Both the position numbers and the translations under genes were made by a program. Positions 25,247 through 32,986 of a stretch of DNA of 40,681 nt are shown one piece after another. The notes below the pieces were generated by a model. That model saw nothing but the letters and a program-made list of their open reading frames with translations. It ran no database searches and was not told the DNA's origin. This stretch comes from Spirochaetota bacterium (GTDB lineage: Bacteria; Spirochaetota; Leptospiria; Turneriellales; Turneriellaceae). The first letter of the stretch is position 1, and every line of letters starts with the position of its first letter. Where the stretch lies: positions 1 to 40,681 of the forward strand of contig JAFLED010000005.1 in assembly GCA_017302045.1 (NCBI GenBank), read 5' to 3'.

Positions 25247-26317
25247 ATGCGCTTGTTCGCAGCGGTTGCGGTTTTTGTGCTTTCTCTCGGCCCCGCGATG
25301 GCTTTGCAAAAAGTCATGATTTTACCCATCGTCAATATCGATAAAGACGCCAATTTCGCGTATCTCGAGGGGTCGATCACCGACAGTCTTAAAGAGCGTC
25401 TGCGCGAAAAACTGGCCTTCGACGAACTGCCCGAAGAAAAGTGGAATCTCATCGCCGAACAGAATTTTATACTGCGTGACGATTTTCACACGCGCACTGC
25501 GGCGATGAATCTTGGTATACTGACAAACCAGGATATCGTCATCAGCGGCGGGTTTAAACCTGTGAATGCAAAGCTGGGTGGCGGCAGAATCAAAACCAGC
25601 ATTCACGCGACCGCGTATCTGCTCGACATCAAAAAGAAAAAGATCATTGCGACGGTCAGCGTCGATTTACCGGCTGACAGCGAACTTTTTACCAGCATCA
25701 ACCAGGTAGCCGATCGTATGGAAGCCGAGGCCCGCAAGGTGATTCCCAGCAAAGAAGACGCGGCGCGTTCCGGATTACAATCGGCGGGCGAACCTTTTTT
25801 CAGCGATTGGAGTATCGGCCTGAATGCCGGCGCGGGACTCTATGTCTCGGGGTATGCGAAATATTTTACCCCGCAACTGCCCGCGCTCGGCGCAACGATG
25901 CGGGCGCGCATGCCGCGTTTTGCGCGCAACCTGGTCGTAGCCGGCGGTTTTAATTTCCTAAATCATAAGCTCAAAGAAGGCGGCGACTCGGCGTTGCAGT
26001 CATTGGGGGCATCGTCTCTCACGACGAACTATATGTTTTCGATGGCGCTGGGGTATCAGCTGGGACTGGGCACGAAATTTTACCTCGAACCACAACTCGG
26101 CGGTGGTTACGTTCTGCAGAGCACTGCCGTGACGGGTAACGGTATCAACTCGACTTTATCGAATGGTTTTCCTTTGGCGCGTGCCGGAGCTACCGCGTAT
26201 TACCGGTTGAATCCGATTGTCGATGTTTCTTTGGGCGCCGAGTCGCTGATGTACATCGAGCAGGGTACAATGACATTCGTGCCACTGGTATTAGCGGGTT
26301 TGCATTACAAGTTTTGA
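25247..26317 (+). CDS. Exported protein with CsgG/FlgO-like domain and C-terminal beta-barrel
   Basis: The 356-aa product has a signal peptide (RLFAAVAVFVLSLGPAMA). A domain opens with KVMILPIVNIDKDANFAYLEG and SITDSLKERLREKLAF, then DIVISGGFKPVNAKLGGG and IKTSIHATAYLLDIKKKKIIATVSV. This is the layout of CsgG/FlgO/TolB-N-like periplasmic domains. The last about 170 residues are barrel-like and end '…LVLAGLHYKF' with terminal Phe. It shares the first domain with the broken lipoprotein gene at 15977-16564. Fusing that domain to a barrel in one chain suggests an outer-membrane anchored oligomer or transporter; this is inference. TTGACA at 25212-25217 could be a -35 element, but no good -10 follows. 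Confidence 0.7.
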   Translation: MRLFAAVAVFVLSLGPAMALQKVMILPIVNIDKDANFAYLEGSITDSLKERLREKLAFDELPEEKWNLIAEQNFILRDDFHTRTAAMNLGILTNQDIVISGGFKPVNAKLGGGRIKTSIHATAYLLDIKKKKIIATVSVDLPADSELFTSINQVADRMEAEARKVIPSKEDAARSGLQSAGEPFFSDWSIGLNAGAGLYVSGYAKYFTPQLPALGATMRARMPRFARNLVVAGGFNFLNHKLKEGGDSALQSLGASSLTTNYMFSMALGYQLGLGTKFYLEPQLGGGYVLQSTAVTGNGINSTLSNGFPLARAGATAYYRLNPIVDVSLGAESLMYIEQGTMTFVPLVLAGLHYKF

Positions 26318-26325
26318 ACCGCAGG

Positions 26326-26994
26326 TTATCTTTTTCTGGCGATATTCAGCAGCGTCTCGTTCCAGCGGTTTAACGATGCGGCCCTTGCACCCAGGTAATG
26401 CAGCAGCTTTTTTCCCGTAACGACATGATCGGGCAGATTCGAATAGACAAAGAAGTGGCGCATCTTGAGCAGCTCTGCCTGCGGATGTTTTGCGTCGAAG
26501 CCGCGCGGCACCTTTTTGGCTTTATCTTCTTCACCCAGGACCGGGAAATCTTTACGGAATGCTTTGTCGGCGAGCATCGTCACGATGCGGCTCTGGGGCG
26601 CGGCGACATCTTTGCGCAGGTTTTCTAAAACGGTCTTTTCGGGCATATAATAACCGCCCGCAAACATCGACTGACCACCGGGTTCGAAGTGCAGATAATA
26701 CCCGGGTATGGTATCGCTTTTGCGCCCGCCTGCGCAAATATAGGCACCGAGGTGGCTTTTATAGGGAGATTTATCTTTGCTGAAACGAACGTCGCGGTAA
26801 ATGCGGAAGACACAGCTTTTTGGGTCAATCGTCGTAAAAGCGTCGTCGTATTCGCTGAGGGCGAAGATAAGGCCGCCGACCAGATCGAGAAAGTTTTTCT
26901 GGGCCGTATCGGCCTCTGCCTTATGCTTCTGGAACCACTCGCGGTTGTTATTGCGCTTTAAAGCTTTGAGGAACTTCAGGTCGCTCTCGGTCAC
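26326..26994 (-). CDS. DUF2461 family protein
   Basis: The 222-aa product matches the DUF2461/TIGR02453 family. The opening FLKALKRNNNREWFQKHK, the central signature VFRIYRDVRFSKDKSPYKSHLGAYI, the GYYLHFEPGGQSMFAGGYYMP segment and the C-terminal MRHFFVYSNLP are all typical. The family is widespread in bacteria and fungi, soluble and of unknown biochemical role. Length is normal. The start is GTG at 26994; its codons match the conserved N-terminus so it is probably right. It converges on the barrel gene at 26317, 8 nt away. Confidence 0.9.
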   Translation of the reverse strand: MTESDLKFLKALKRNNNREWFQKHKAEADTAQKNFLDLVGGLIFALSEYDDAFTTIDPKSCVFRIYRDVRFSKDKSPYKSHLGAYICAGGRKSDTIPGYYLHFEPGGQSMFAGGYYMPEKTVLENLRKDVAAPQSRIVTMLADKAFRKDFPVLGEEDKAKKVPRGFDAKHPQAELLKMRHFFVYSNLPDHVVTGKKLLHYLGARAASLNRWNETLLNIARKR

Positions 26995-27033
26995 GGCATA
27001 CGAGTTGTATTCGCCATCACGCCTGCAATAAAT

Positions 27034-27771
27034 TTACCTGCTATGCGGTGCCGCGCGTAATACAGGCGCCGGCGCCGGCAGTGCCTCGGCCTCAGTCTTT
27101 TCGGTTTCGCCGTCGTCGATTTCCCAATACTGCGCCGTGAGGCGGTAATAACGGTATGACGACGAATCTTCAATCACACGGCAGCGCGCGTCGCGCTCGG
27201 TATGCCGCTGCCTGACGGTGATGCGCCCACTGTCCTGGTTATCGCGGGACCAGAGCATTGTTTCGCCCGCCTGACCATTGCAGCGTTTTTGCCAAGTTTG
27301 GCTGAAGAAAATCTCGCTGCCATGCTGGTCGCGCGTCGGCTGAATTTCGCCCCTGTCTGTCACGGTGAGTACCTGATCTTCGCTATGTCTTTGATCCGGA
27401 TCTTCACTTTCATGGCGCACGAAGACATATTTTGTCATACCGATATCGAGTATTTCAGCGATTTCGCCGTCGTATTGAATCAGAAATTCGCATCCTGTTG
27501 TGCCGCCAAAGAACGAAGTAAACACCGCCGGTTTTAACTCCGGTTCTTCGGCGTCTGCCGGTGCCGCAAACTGTAGTGCGCTGATCGCCGGCGTGATGCG
27601 GATAATTTTGTGCTCTATGGAAACCGGCTTCTCTTCGCTGCCGAAGTTTTCGGCGAAATATTTTTGTGCCGTGTCTTTCATATTGTGGCAGCCGCCCGGG
27701 GCCTGTGCGAAAACCCGGGCGCCGGTGGGGGTGAAAGCAATAAGTGTCGCAAGAAAAAGCAGGGTGCGCAT
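27034..27771 (-). CDS. Exported protein of unknown function
   Basis: The 245-aa product has a signal peptide (RTLLFLATLIAFTPTGARVFAQ). The mature part is hydrophilic, with few helices, several Cys residues (GGCHNM, TGCEFL, KRCNGQ, ARCRVI) that could form disulphides, and a C-terminal Glu/Ala/Pro-rich tail. I recognise no family. It may share a transcript with the DUF2461 gene 39 nt downstream on the same strand, although the functions show no link. It is divergent from the sterol-desaturase-like gene across about 80 bp that contains a 12-bp palindrome. Confidence 0.65.
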   Translation of the reverse strand: MRTLLFLATLIAFTPTGARVFAQAPGGCHNMKDTAQKYFAENFGSEEKPVSIEHKIIRITPAISALQFAAPADAEEPELKPAVFTSFFGGTTGCEFLIQYDGEIAEILDIGMTKYVFVRHESEDPDQRHSEDQVLTVTDRGEIQPTRDQHGSEIFFSQTWQKRCNGQAGETMLWSRDNQDSGRITVRQRHTERDARCRVIEDSSSYRYYRLTAQYWEIDDGETEKTEAEALPAPAPVLRAAPHSR

Positions 27772-27831
27772 ATTTATTGGACGCCCGTTCCGGCACCGGG
27801 TTCGAAAAAGATTTACCGGTGCTCAGCCAGT

Positions 27832-27843
27832 GGGATTAATCCC
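27832..27843. promoter_or_regulatory. 12-bp palindrome GGGATTAATCCC between divergent genes
   Basis: A perfect palindrome ends 8 nt before the ATG of the sterol-desaturase-like gene and lies 60 nt from the divergent exported-protein gene. Its symmetry and position fit a dimeric repressor or activator site. No regulator is encoded next to it and no promoter hexamers are clear. Confidence 0.3.
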
Positions 27844-27851
27844 GTGATCGT

Positions 27852-28562
27852 ATGTTACTCGAGTGGCTGTGGCAACAGAGTTTCGTTTCGGCCAGCGCCG
27901 TTTTCTTCGCGCTGAATATCCTGATTTTTGCAGGTGCGCTGGCGGCGGGTAAGTTTATCGACCATTTTTTTAATCCGGGAAAAGAAAATGCCGGGCGGTT
28001 TACGGCGACCGAATTACTGCTCAGTTGCTCAACCGTCTGTATCAATAGTGCGATTACTTCCGGTGGCTGGCTGTTATGGAAAGCGGGGGTAATCCGCCTC
28101 AATACCCAGGCTGCGTGGTGGCAAATACTGCGCGATACGGCTGTGCTGGTGCTCGCGATGGATCTGGCGCTCTATATTCTGCACCGCATCGCGCATATAC
28201 CGTTATTCTATAAGATTGCACACTATAAGCACCATGAATATAAAGAGGTCACGGTGCTGACGCTTTTTGTCATGAGCCCGCTCGAAGCGCTGGGTTTCGG
28301 AACGCTGTGGGTGTTTACGCTGTGTTTTTTTTCGTTCAGCATCGAAGCGGTGGCGCTTTTTCTGAATATGAATCTATACTTCGGCATCACGGCACATGCG
28401 GGTACTGCGATCTACCCCGAACGCCTGCGGCGGTTTGTGTCGGCGCTGGGGTTTACGTATCCCGATTTTCACAGGCTGCACCATGAAAACGAGAGGGTCA
28501 ATATGGGTTTTTATACCCGCATCTGGGATGTGCTGCTGAAAACCAGCCGCGAGGCGCAATAA
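27852..28562 (+). CDS. Sterol desaturase / fatty acid hydroxylase superfamily membrane protein
   Basis: The 236-aa product has four or more membrane segments and the superfamily's histidine boxes: LYILHRIAHIP (H-x3-H), HYKHHEYKE (H-x2-H-H) and FHRLHHE (H-x2-H-H), which bind a di-iron centre. Such enzymes use O2 to hydroxylate or desaturate lipids, including fatty acids, sterols, carotenoids and ether lipids. The bacterial substrate cannot be told from sequence. Length is normal for the compact bacterial members. It is followed by an intergenic stretch and the hemerythrin gene, another O2/di-iron protein. Confidence 0.9.
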   Translation: MLLEWLWQQSFVSASAVFFALNILIFAGALAAGKFIDHFFNPGKENAGRFTATELLLSCSTVCINSAITSGGWLLWKAGVIRLNTQAAWWQILRDTAVLVLAMDLALYILHRIAHIPLFYKIAHYKHHEYKEVTVLTLFVMSPLEALGFGTLWVFTLCFFSFSIEAVALFLNMNLYFGITAHAGTAIYPERLRRFVSALGFTYPDFHRLHHENERVNMGFYTRIWDVLLKTSREAQ

Positions 28563-28625
28563 ATATAAAAAGAGCTATTAATCCATTTTTGATTGACTAT
28601 TTGGCTCGGATAAATATCCTACCGC

Positions 28626-29747
28626 ATGACATCTTTACTTATCGAAACAGAGAGATTAAAAATTGTCATCGACCCAGAAACCCTGATCCGGTTTCGCAAG
28701 TTCTGGCGTGAGAACGACTTCACGCTCGGCATCGAGCTTCTCGACGCGCAGCATATGTGGCTCATTGCCCTGCTGTTTCACCTCGAGAGCCTCATTGCCG
28801 TTCCGGGTGAAAAAGATAAAAAGCAAATCGACGCCGTTTTCAGCGAAGCGATGCGGTATGCCGAAACACATTTTCAAGCAGAGGAGCTGGTGCTGCACGA
28901 ATACCGGTTTCCGCAAGAAGAAAACCATGCGGCGCAACACCATGCATTCAAAGACAGCATTCGCAATATACTCCATGCGCCCGGCAGCAACGACGCCGAT
29001 CATGCGTCGAAACTGGGCCGCTTTTTGCATAACTGGCTGGTGCAGCATATTAAAAAAGAAGACATGGCTTACCGCGATTTTTTCCGTGGCAACGGTATCG
29101 ACGCGAACAGCTATTTTCAGCGTCTCATCGCCGGCGGTTCCGAATTCGAGCTGTCAGAAACGCAGATGAATCTCTATGCCGAAGTCAGCCAGAATAACGA
29201 GGTGATTCCGGGAATTACCAATGAAGTTCTGCTCGAAGTGAAACGCATGTGGAAGAGTTTTTCCATTCGCCTCTATGTGCCGCTGATCGACATGCAGCAT
29301 CTCTGGCTGATTAAGATGGTCGTCGAGCTCGAAGAAGCGCTCAAAGCAAACTACGACCAACGTCTCAACCTGCTTATAGATCTTTTGCCCGATGTGAAGA
29401 GTTATGTCGAAGAACATTTTGCCGCCGAAGAAGCCATGATGGATGCGTTGGGATACCCCGCGGCGCAGGGGCACAAAAAACTGCATGAAGTTTTTACCCG
29501 TACTGTCACGTCGCATGACGCGGAGTACGCGACGCGGACACGCCATGGCGCGGCGGTGCTGGTACATGACCTTAAAGACTGGCTTTTAACGCATATCGTT
29601 ATCGAAGACGCTAAATTCGCGAAACTCTGCCGTGAGAAAAGCGCCGAGGCAATGAAGGTTTCGAAACAAATCATTGCGGAAAAAAAAGCGAAGTTTAAAA
29701 AAGTGCAGATCTTGTTATACCAGTATATTACCGGTAAACAAACGTAG
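28626..29747 (+). CDS. Tandem bacteriohemerythrin (two hemerythrin domains)
   Basis: The 373-aa product contains two hemerythrin domains. Domain 1 (residues about 30-155) shows LDAQHMWL, the H-F-x-x-E-E motif in HFQAEELVL, NHAAQHHAF and WLVQHIKKEDMAY. Domain 2 (about 215-345) shows IDMQHLWL, HFAAEEAMM, GHKKLHEVF and WLLTHIVIEDAKF. These supply the His/Glu/Asp ligands of a di-iron, O2-binding site in each half. The linker and the C-terminus (IIAEKKAKFKKVQILLYQYI) are helical. Family members store, carry or sense O2; without an output domain, storage or delivery is most likely. No signal peptide is present, so it is cytoplasmic. Confidence 0.92.
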   Translation: MTSLLIETERLKIVIDPETLIRFRKFWRENDFTLGIELLDAQHMWLIALLFHLESLIAVPGEKDKKQIDAVFSEAMRYAETHFQAEELVLHEYRFPQEENHAAQHHAFKDSIRNILHAPGSNDADHASKLGRFLHNWLVQHIKKEDMAYRDFFRGNGIDANSYFQRLIAGGSEFELSETQMNLYAEVSQNNEVIPGITNEVLLEVKRMWKSFSIRLYVPLIDMQHLWLIKMVVELEEALKANYDQRLNLLIDLLPDVKSYVEEHFAAEEAMMDALGYPAAQGHKKLHEVFTRTVTSHDAEYATRTRHGAAVLVHDLKDWLLTHIVIEDAKFAKLCREKSAEAMKVSKQIIAEKKAKFKKVQILLYQYITGKQT

Positions 29748-29840
29748 CGGCAGAGATCACAAGGCTGCGCCGGGCAGTTTTTTAATGTCCCGGCGCGGCG
29801 TGGGCTAACGCATCAATCCACTTGACGTTAAGAATGTGGA

Positions 29841-30554
29841 GTGTTTACGCATCCCATGTACAGGCGTTTCGAGCACTGGTCGGCCGCACATATTCTCATT
29901 GTTGCACTTACGGGCATAGTGGCAGCCTGCCTGATTTTTCTCGCCCGGCGCCATGAGGGCAGAGCGTTCACGTTTAAGATTGGTCACGCGCTTGGCGCCA
30001 TTCTGCTGCTGAATTATTTTGTCTATGTCGGCTACCGCATTCACGCCGGGCTCTGGATGATCCGTTACGACCTGCCGATGGAGCTTTGCAACTGGGCCGC
30101 GCTCGCGACGATGTTCGCCTTCTTCACCCATAACCGCACTCTCGCCGAAATCGCCTATTTCTGGGTGATGGCGGGTTCTATCAACGGGGTGATTTCGCCC
30201 GATCTGCCCTTTTCCTTTCCGCATATTTATTTCTTTATTTTTCATATTGCCCATTCGGGTCTCGTGATCGGTTCGTTGTATCTCGTCTTTGGACTCAAAT
30301 GGTATCCCCGGCCAGGGGCAATCCGCCGCGTGTTTATCGTCTCGCAGATTTACCTCGCGACCGCGTTTGTTATTAACTATGCGCTGGGCGGTAACTATGG
30401 TTATACCATGGCAAAGCCGCAAGCCGCGTCTTTATTCGATTACCTGGGGCCCTGGCCGTATTATCTGTTCAGTCTCGAAGTAATGGCCTTAATTCTCTAT
30501 ACCTTGCTTTATGTCCCATTTTACTTCTACAATCGCCGAAAAAAAGCGTTTTAG
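29841..30554 (+). CDS. TIGR02206 (YwaF/TP0381-like) integral membrane protein
   Basis: The 237-aa product has about seven membrane segments with the family's conserved spots: YDLPMELCNWAALATMFAFF, the buried NGVISPDLPFSFPHIYFFIFHIAHSGLV, and TAFVINYALGGNYGYTMAKP. The family includes a Treponema protein and YwaF of Bacillus; its function is not established. The frame opens with GTG at 29841; ATG 29856 (MYRRFEHWS) is an alternative start, and GGAG lies upstream of both. It is followed by an A/T-rich intergenic stretch before flaB. Confidence 0.88.
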   Translation: MFTHPMYRRFEHWSAAHILIVALTGIVAACLIFLARRHEGRAFTFKIGHALGAILLLNYFVYVGYRIHAGLWMIRYDLPMELCNWAALATMFAFFTHNRTLAEIAYFWVMAGSINGVISPDLPFSFPHIYFFIFHIAHSGLVIGSLYLVFGLKWYPRPGAIRRVFIVSQIYLATAFVINYALGGNYGYTMAKPQAASLFDYLGPWPYYLFSLEVMALILYTLLYVPFYFYNRRKKAF

Positions 30555-30726
30555 AATTTTTTTTGCTCAAAGTATTTTTTATTTTCCCGACATTACCATT
30601 AGGGGTGAAAAGACGCATTTTTTCTTTATGGAGGTGAAATACAGATAAAAATGGCTGTTTTTGTCCAATAGCTTGATTTAACTTCATTTATTGTGATTTA
30701 TCCGGGTTCCACTTGGGTAAGACATT

Positions 30727-30808
30727 CTCCGTTCTTCAACCATAACCCCGCCAAGGAAGGCGGGTAGGGTAGTCCGCAAAGACGGCCCTGAGGACAACGG
30801 AGGGTTAA
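30727..30808 (+). promoter_or_regulatory. Structured flaB1 leader that pairs the ribosome binding site; CsrA-like loop
   Basis: CTCCGTT (30727-30733) is complementary to AACGGAG (30796-30802), which contains the Shine-Dalgarno, so translation may be masked. Inside are the hairpin CCCGCC-AAGGAA-GGCGGG (30747-30764), whose hexaloop carries the GGA that CsrA recognises, and AGGG…CCCT enclosing GTC-CGCAAA-GAC (30766-30789). Loop GGA plus a GGA at the Shine-Dalgarno is the usual CsrA arrangement on flagellin leaders. The structure is my hand pairing. Confidence 0.5.
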
Positions 30809-31654
30809 ATGATTATCAACCATAACTTGAGCGCGATCAATTCGCATCGCGTGCTGAAGTTTCAGAACGAAGAGCTCAGCAAGAACATGGAAAAGCTTTC
30901 GAGCGGCATGCGGATCAACCGCGGCGGCGGCGATGCTTCTGGTCTTGCGGTTTCGGAGAAAATGCGTACGCAGGTGGCGGGTCTTCGCCAGGCTGAGCGC
31001 AATACCGAAGACGGCATGAGCATGATTCAGACAACCGAAGGTTACCTGAACGAACTTTCTGAACTGCTGCAGCGCATACGCGTCTTGGGCGTTCAATCTT
31101 CAAACGGTATCTATACCGCTGAAGACCGCCAGATGATGCAGGTTGAGGTATCTCAGCTGATCGACGAAGTCGATCGTATCGCATCTCAGGCCGAGTTCAA
31201 CACCATGAAGCTGCTTCAGGGCGACTTTGCGCGCACTTCGGCAACCGCTTCGATGTGGTTCCACATGGGCGCGAACATGCACCAGCGCGAGCGTGTCTTC
31301 ATCGCCACGATGACGGCGCAATCGCTCAACCTGCGTACGCAGGCGGGCGGCATCGAGTCTATCTCGACCGCGGCGAAGGCGAACAGCATCATCGGTCTGA
31401 TGGACGAAGCTCTGCAGATGGTGAGCCGCCAACGGGCAAACCTCGGCGCGTACTTCAACCGTCTCGAGCATGCCGCGAAAGGCCTCATGAACGCCTACGA
31501 GAATATCCAGGCGTCTGAAAGCCGCATTCGCGACACCGATATGGCAGAAGAGATGACCAAGTTCACCAAGAACCAGGTTCTCATCCAGAGCGGTACGGCG
31601 ATGCTCGCGCAAGCGAATCAAAAACCGCAATCGGTGCTGCATCTTTTGAGATAA
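30809..31654 (+). CDS. flaB: Flagellin FlaB (filament core protein)
   Basis: The 281-aa product is a spirochaete FlaB flagellin. The N-terminal D0/D1 region reads [16 protein letters not shown]…[10 protein letters not shown] and the C-terminal D1/D0 region [20 protein letters not shown]…[11 protein letters not shown]. Only a short central segment is present, as in periplasmic flagella. It would form the filament core in the periplasm, exported by the flagellar type III system. The usual 'DDASGL' is GGGDASGL here, one acidic residue short. The ribosome binding site CGGAGG lies 6 nt before the ATG and is caught in a leader stem. A strong terminator follows at 31748-31771. The downstream paralogue at 32017 is clearly diverged. 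Confidence 0.97.
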   Translation: MIINHNLSAINSHRVLKFQNEELSKNMEKLSSGMRINRGGGDASGLAVSEKMRTQVAGLRQAERNTEDGMSMIQTTEGYLNELSELLQRIRVLGVQSSNGIYTAEDRQMMQVEVSQLIDEVDRIASQAEFNTMKLLQGDFARTSATASMWFHMGANMHQRERVFIATMTAQSLNLRTQAGGIESISTAAKANSIIGLMDEALQMVSRQRANLGAYFNRLEHAAKGLMNAYENIQASESRIRDTDMAEEMTKFTKNQVLIQSGTAMLAQANQKPQSVLHLLR

Positions 31655-31659
31655 GTACC

Positions 31660-31745
31660 CCACCCCCAACCCCTCCCCACTAACGTGGAGAGGGGAGTAA
31701 GAGCCTAACCGCCCTCTCCCTTTGGGAGAGGGTCGGGGTGAGGGC
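31660..31745. repeat. GC-rich hairpin repeat, copy 3 (double hairpin)
   Basis: Two stems lie in tandem. CCCCTCCCCAC / GTGGAGAGGGG (one mismatch) matches copy 1 at 2123-2194. CCCTCTCCC-TTT-GGGAGAGGG matches copy 2 at 4262-4325. Outer C-rich and G-rich ends (CCCCACCCC, GGGGTGAGGG) also pair. It sits between the flaB1 stop and its terminator. Confidence 0.6.
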
Positions 31746-31747
31746 AC

Positions 31748-31771
31748 AAAAGGCAGCACAGGCTGCCTTTT
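31748..31771 (+). terminator. Rho-independent terminator after flaB1
   Basis: A perfect 10-bp stem, AAAAGGCAGC / GCTGCCTTTT, has an ACAG loop and its own T-run. It separates the two flagellin genes into different transcripts. Its symmetry would let it work in both directions. Confidence 0.8.
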
Positions 31772-31799
31772 CGTGTTTGGCATACTAATATTTCAGGAC

Positions 31800-32016
31800 C
31801 TCCCATTCGGATGCCCACTGGAGTACATCAAGGTGTATTCCATATGGTGTCTGATTGGGAGAGACCTGTCATGCGAGTGACAGAGCTTTCTGTGCAAGGA
31901 TGTACGGAAAGCGATGTCTCAATCACGGACACTATCATGCAGAAAGCTGGGGTCTTAGGGGAGCGCAGCTCCCCTAAAATAATAGTTTATCTGCAAATAA
32001 AGACAAAGGAGTGTCT
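31800..32016 (+). promoter_or_regulatory. Long structured flaB2 leader RNA with CsrA-like sites
   Basis: Four or more hairpins precede flaB2: GGAGTACA/TGTATTCC (31820-31841), CTGTCA/TGACAG (31866-31883), GCTTTCTGT/ACGGAAAGC (31885-31912), and TTAGGGGAGC/GCTCCCCTAA (31955-31977). The third has a ten-base loop, and GTGCAAGGATGT (31892-31903) fits the CsrA consensus RUACARGGAUGU at 11 of 12 positions. The ribosome binding site itself is the loop of AGACA-AAGGAG-TGTCT (32001-32016), ending right before the ATG. This dual-site layout fits CsrA repression of flagellin translation. No promoter could be fixed; TAATAT near 31784 is only a candidate. Confidence 0.6.
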
Positions 32017-32865
32017 ATGATCATTCGCAACAACCTGAGTGCGATCAACGCACACCGGGTGCTCAAGTTCAACGAATGGAACTCAGACAAGACGATTTCG
32101 CGTCTGGCGTCGGGTGAGAGAATCACCAAAGCGTCAGACGATGCGTCGGGTCTCGCCGTTTCTGAGAAACTGAGAACCCAGGTGCAAGGATTGCGCCAGG
32201 CAGAAAGAAATACCGAAGACGGTATGAGCTTTGTGCAGACAGCCGACGGTTATTTAAACCAGCTCGGCGATCTGCTGCAGCGCGTACGCGTTTTGGCCGT
32301 TCAGTCGGCCAACGGTATTTACACGGCAGAAGACAGGCAGCTGATGCAGGTAGAGATTTCGCAGCTCGTCGACGAGGTAGACCGCGTCGCGTCGCAGGCG
32401 GAATTCAACCGCTTCAAGGTATTGCTGGGAGACTATGCAAGAACCTCGAAGACCGCATCCATGTGGTTCCACATGGGCGCGAATATGCACCAGCGCGAAC
32501 GCGTCTTCGTCGGCACGATGACGGCTTCGGCTCTCAAGTTAAAAGAGAACGGAGCTTCCGAATCGCTGTCGACGGCGGCACAGGCCAATGACCTCATTGG
32601 CGTAGTCGACGAGGCGTTGTCGAAATTGCTGAAACAGAGAGCCGACTTGGGGAGCTACTCGAATAGATTGGAGCTGTCTGCGAAGGGACTGATGAGCGCT
32701 TATGAAAACATACAGGCGTCAGAAAGTCGCATTCGCGATGCGGACATGGCCGAAGAAATGGTCAAGTTCACAACAGGGCAGATTCTGCAACAGAGTGGTA
32801 CGGCGATGCTCGCCCAGGCGAATCAACGTGCAGCAAGTGTGATGCGTCTTCTGGGACGTGAATAG
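32017..32865 (+). CDS. flaB: Flagellin FlaB paralogue
   Basis: The 282-aa product is a second FlaB flagellin with intact N- and C-terminal polymerisation regions ([56 protein letters not shown]) and a divergent tail ([11 protein letters not shown]). I start it at ATG 32017, because AAAGGAG is well placed; a GTG at 32011 is in frame but overlaps that site. It has six AGA codons and one AGG, against a single AGA in flaB1, so its codon use differs from its neighbour. Three hairpins follow, the last a strong terminator. It may form filament segments or be made under different conditions from flaB1. Confidence 0.96.
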   Translation: MIIRNNLSAINAHRVLKFNEWNSDKTISRLASGERITKASDDASGLAVSEKLRTQVQGLRQAERNTEDGMSFVQTADGYLNQLGDLLQRVRVLAVQSANGIYTAEDRQLMQVEISQLVDEVDRVASQAEFNRFKVLLGDYARTSKTASMWFHMGANMHQRERVFVGTMTASALKLKENGASESLSTAAQANDLIGVVDEALSKLLKQRADLGSYSNRLELSAKGLMSAYENIQASESRIRDADMAEEMVKFTTGQILQQSGTAMLAQANQRAASVMRLLGRE

Positions 32866-32918
32866 GTCGACTCTCGGTAGAGTCGACTCAGGGTTTTCGG
32901 CAGTAGCCGAAATCCCTG
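32866..32918 (+). other. Two tandem hairpins after flaB2
   Basis: GTCGACTC-TCGGTA-GAGTCGAC (32866-32887) starts right after the TAG. CAGGGTTTTCGGC-AGTA-GCCGAAATCCCTG (32889-32918, one T·T mismatch) follows. Neither has a T-run, so they more likely protect the mRNA 3' end or slow polymerase before the true terminator. Confidence 0.55.
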
Positions 32919-32927
32919 GATGAAGCA

Positions 32928-32964
32928 CCCGCCTTTTCCTAACGGAAGGGGCGGGTTTTTTTTT
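32928..32964 (+). terminator. Strong rho-independent terminator after flaB2
   Basis: A 12-bp stem, CCCGCCTTTTCC / GGAAGGGGCGGG (two G·T pairs), with a TAAC loop, is followed by nine T residues. It ends the flaB2 transcript before the convergent gene at 32987. Confidence 0.9.
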
Positions 32965-32986
32965 GACCCACCCCGGTCGGTCGGGG

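Noticed and set aside
30727-30808. Cyclic-di-GMP-I (GEMM) riboswitch upstream of flaB1, suggested by CCGCAAAGAC
   Set aside because: The CAAAC-type P2 strand, the GAAA tetraloop and the receptor arrangement of GEMM are missing; only the CGCAAA string is shared.
31660-31745. Reading the double GC-rich hairpin as the flaB1 terminator
   Set aside because: There is no T-run after either stem, and a proper terminator lies at 31748-31771.
31811-32020. 69-aa open frame upstream of flaB2
   Set aside because: It runs through the hairpin-rich leader, overlaps the flaB2 ribosome binding site and start, and has no protein-like pattern.
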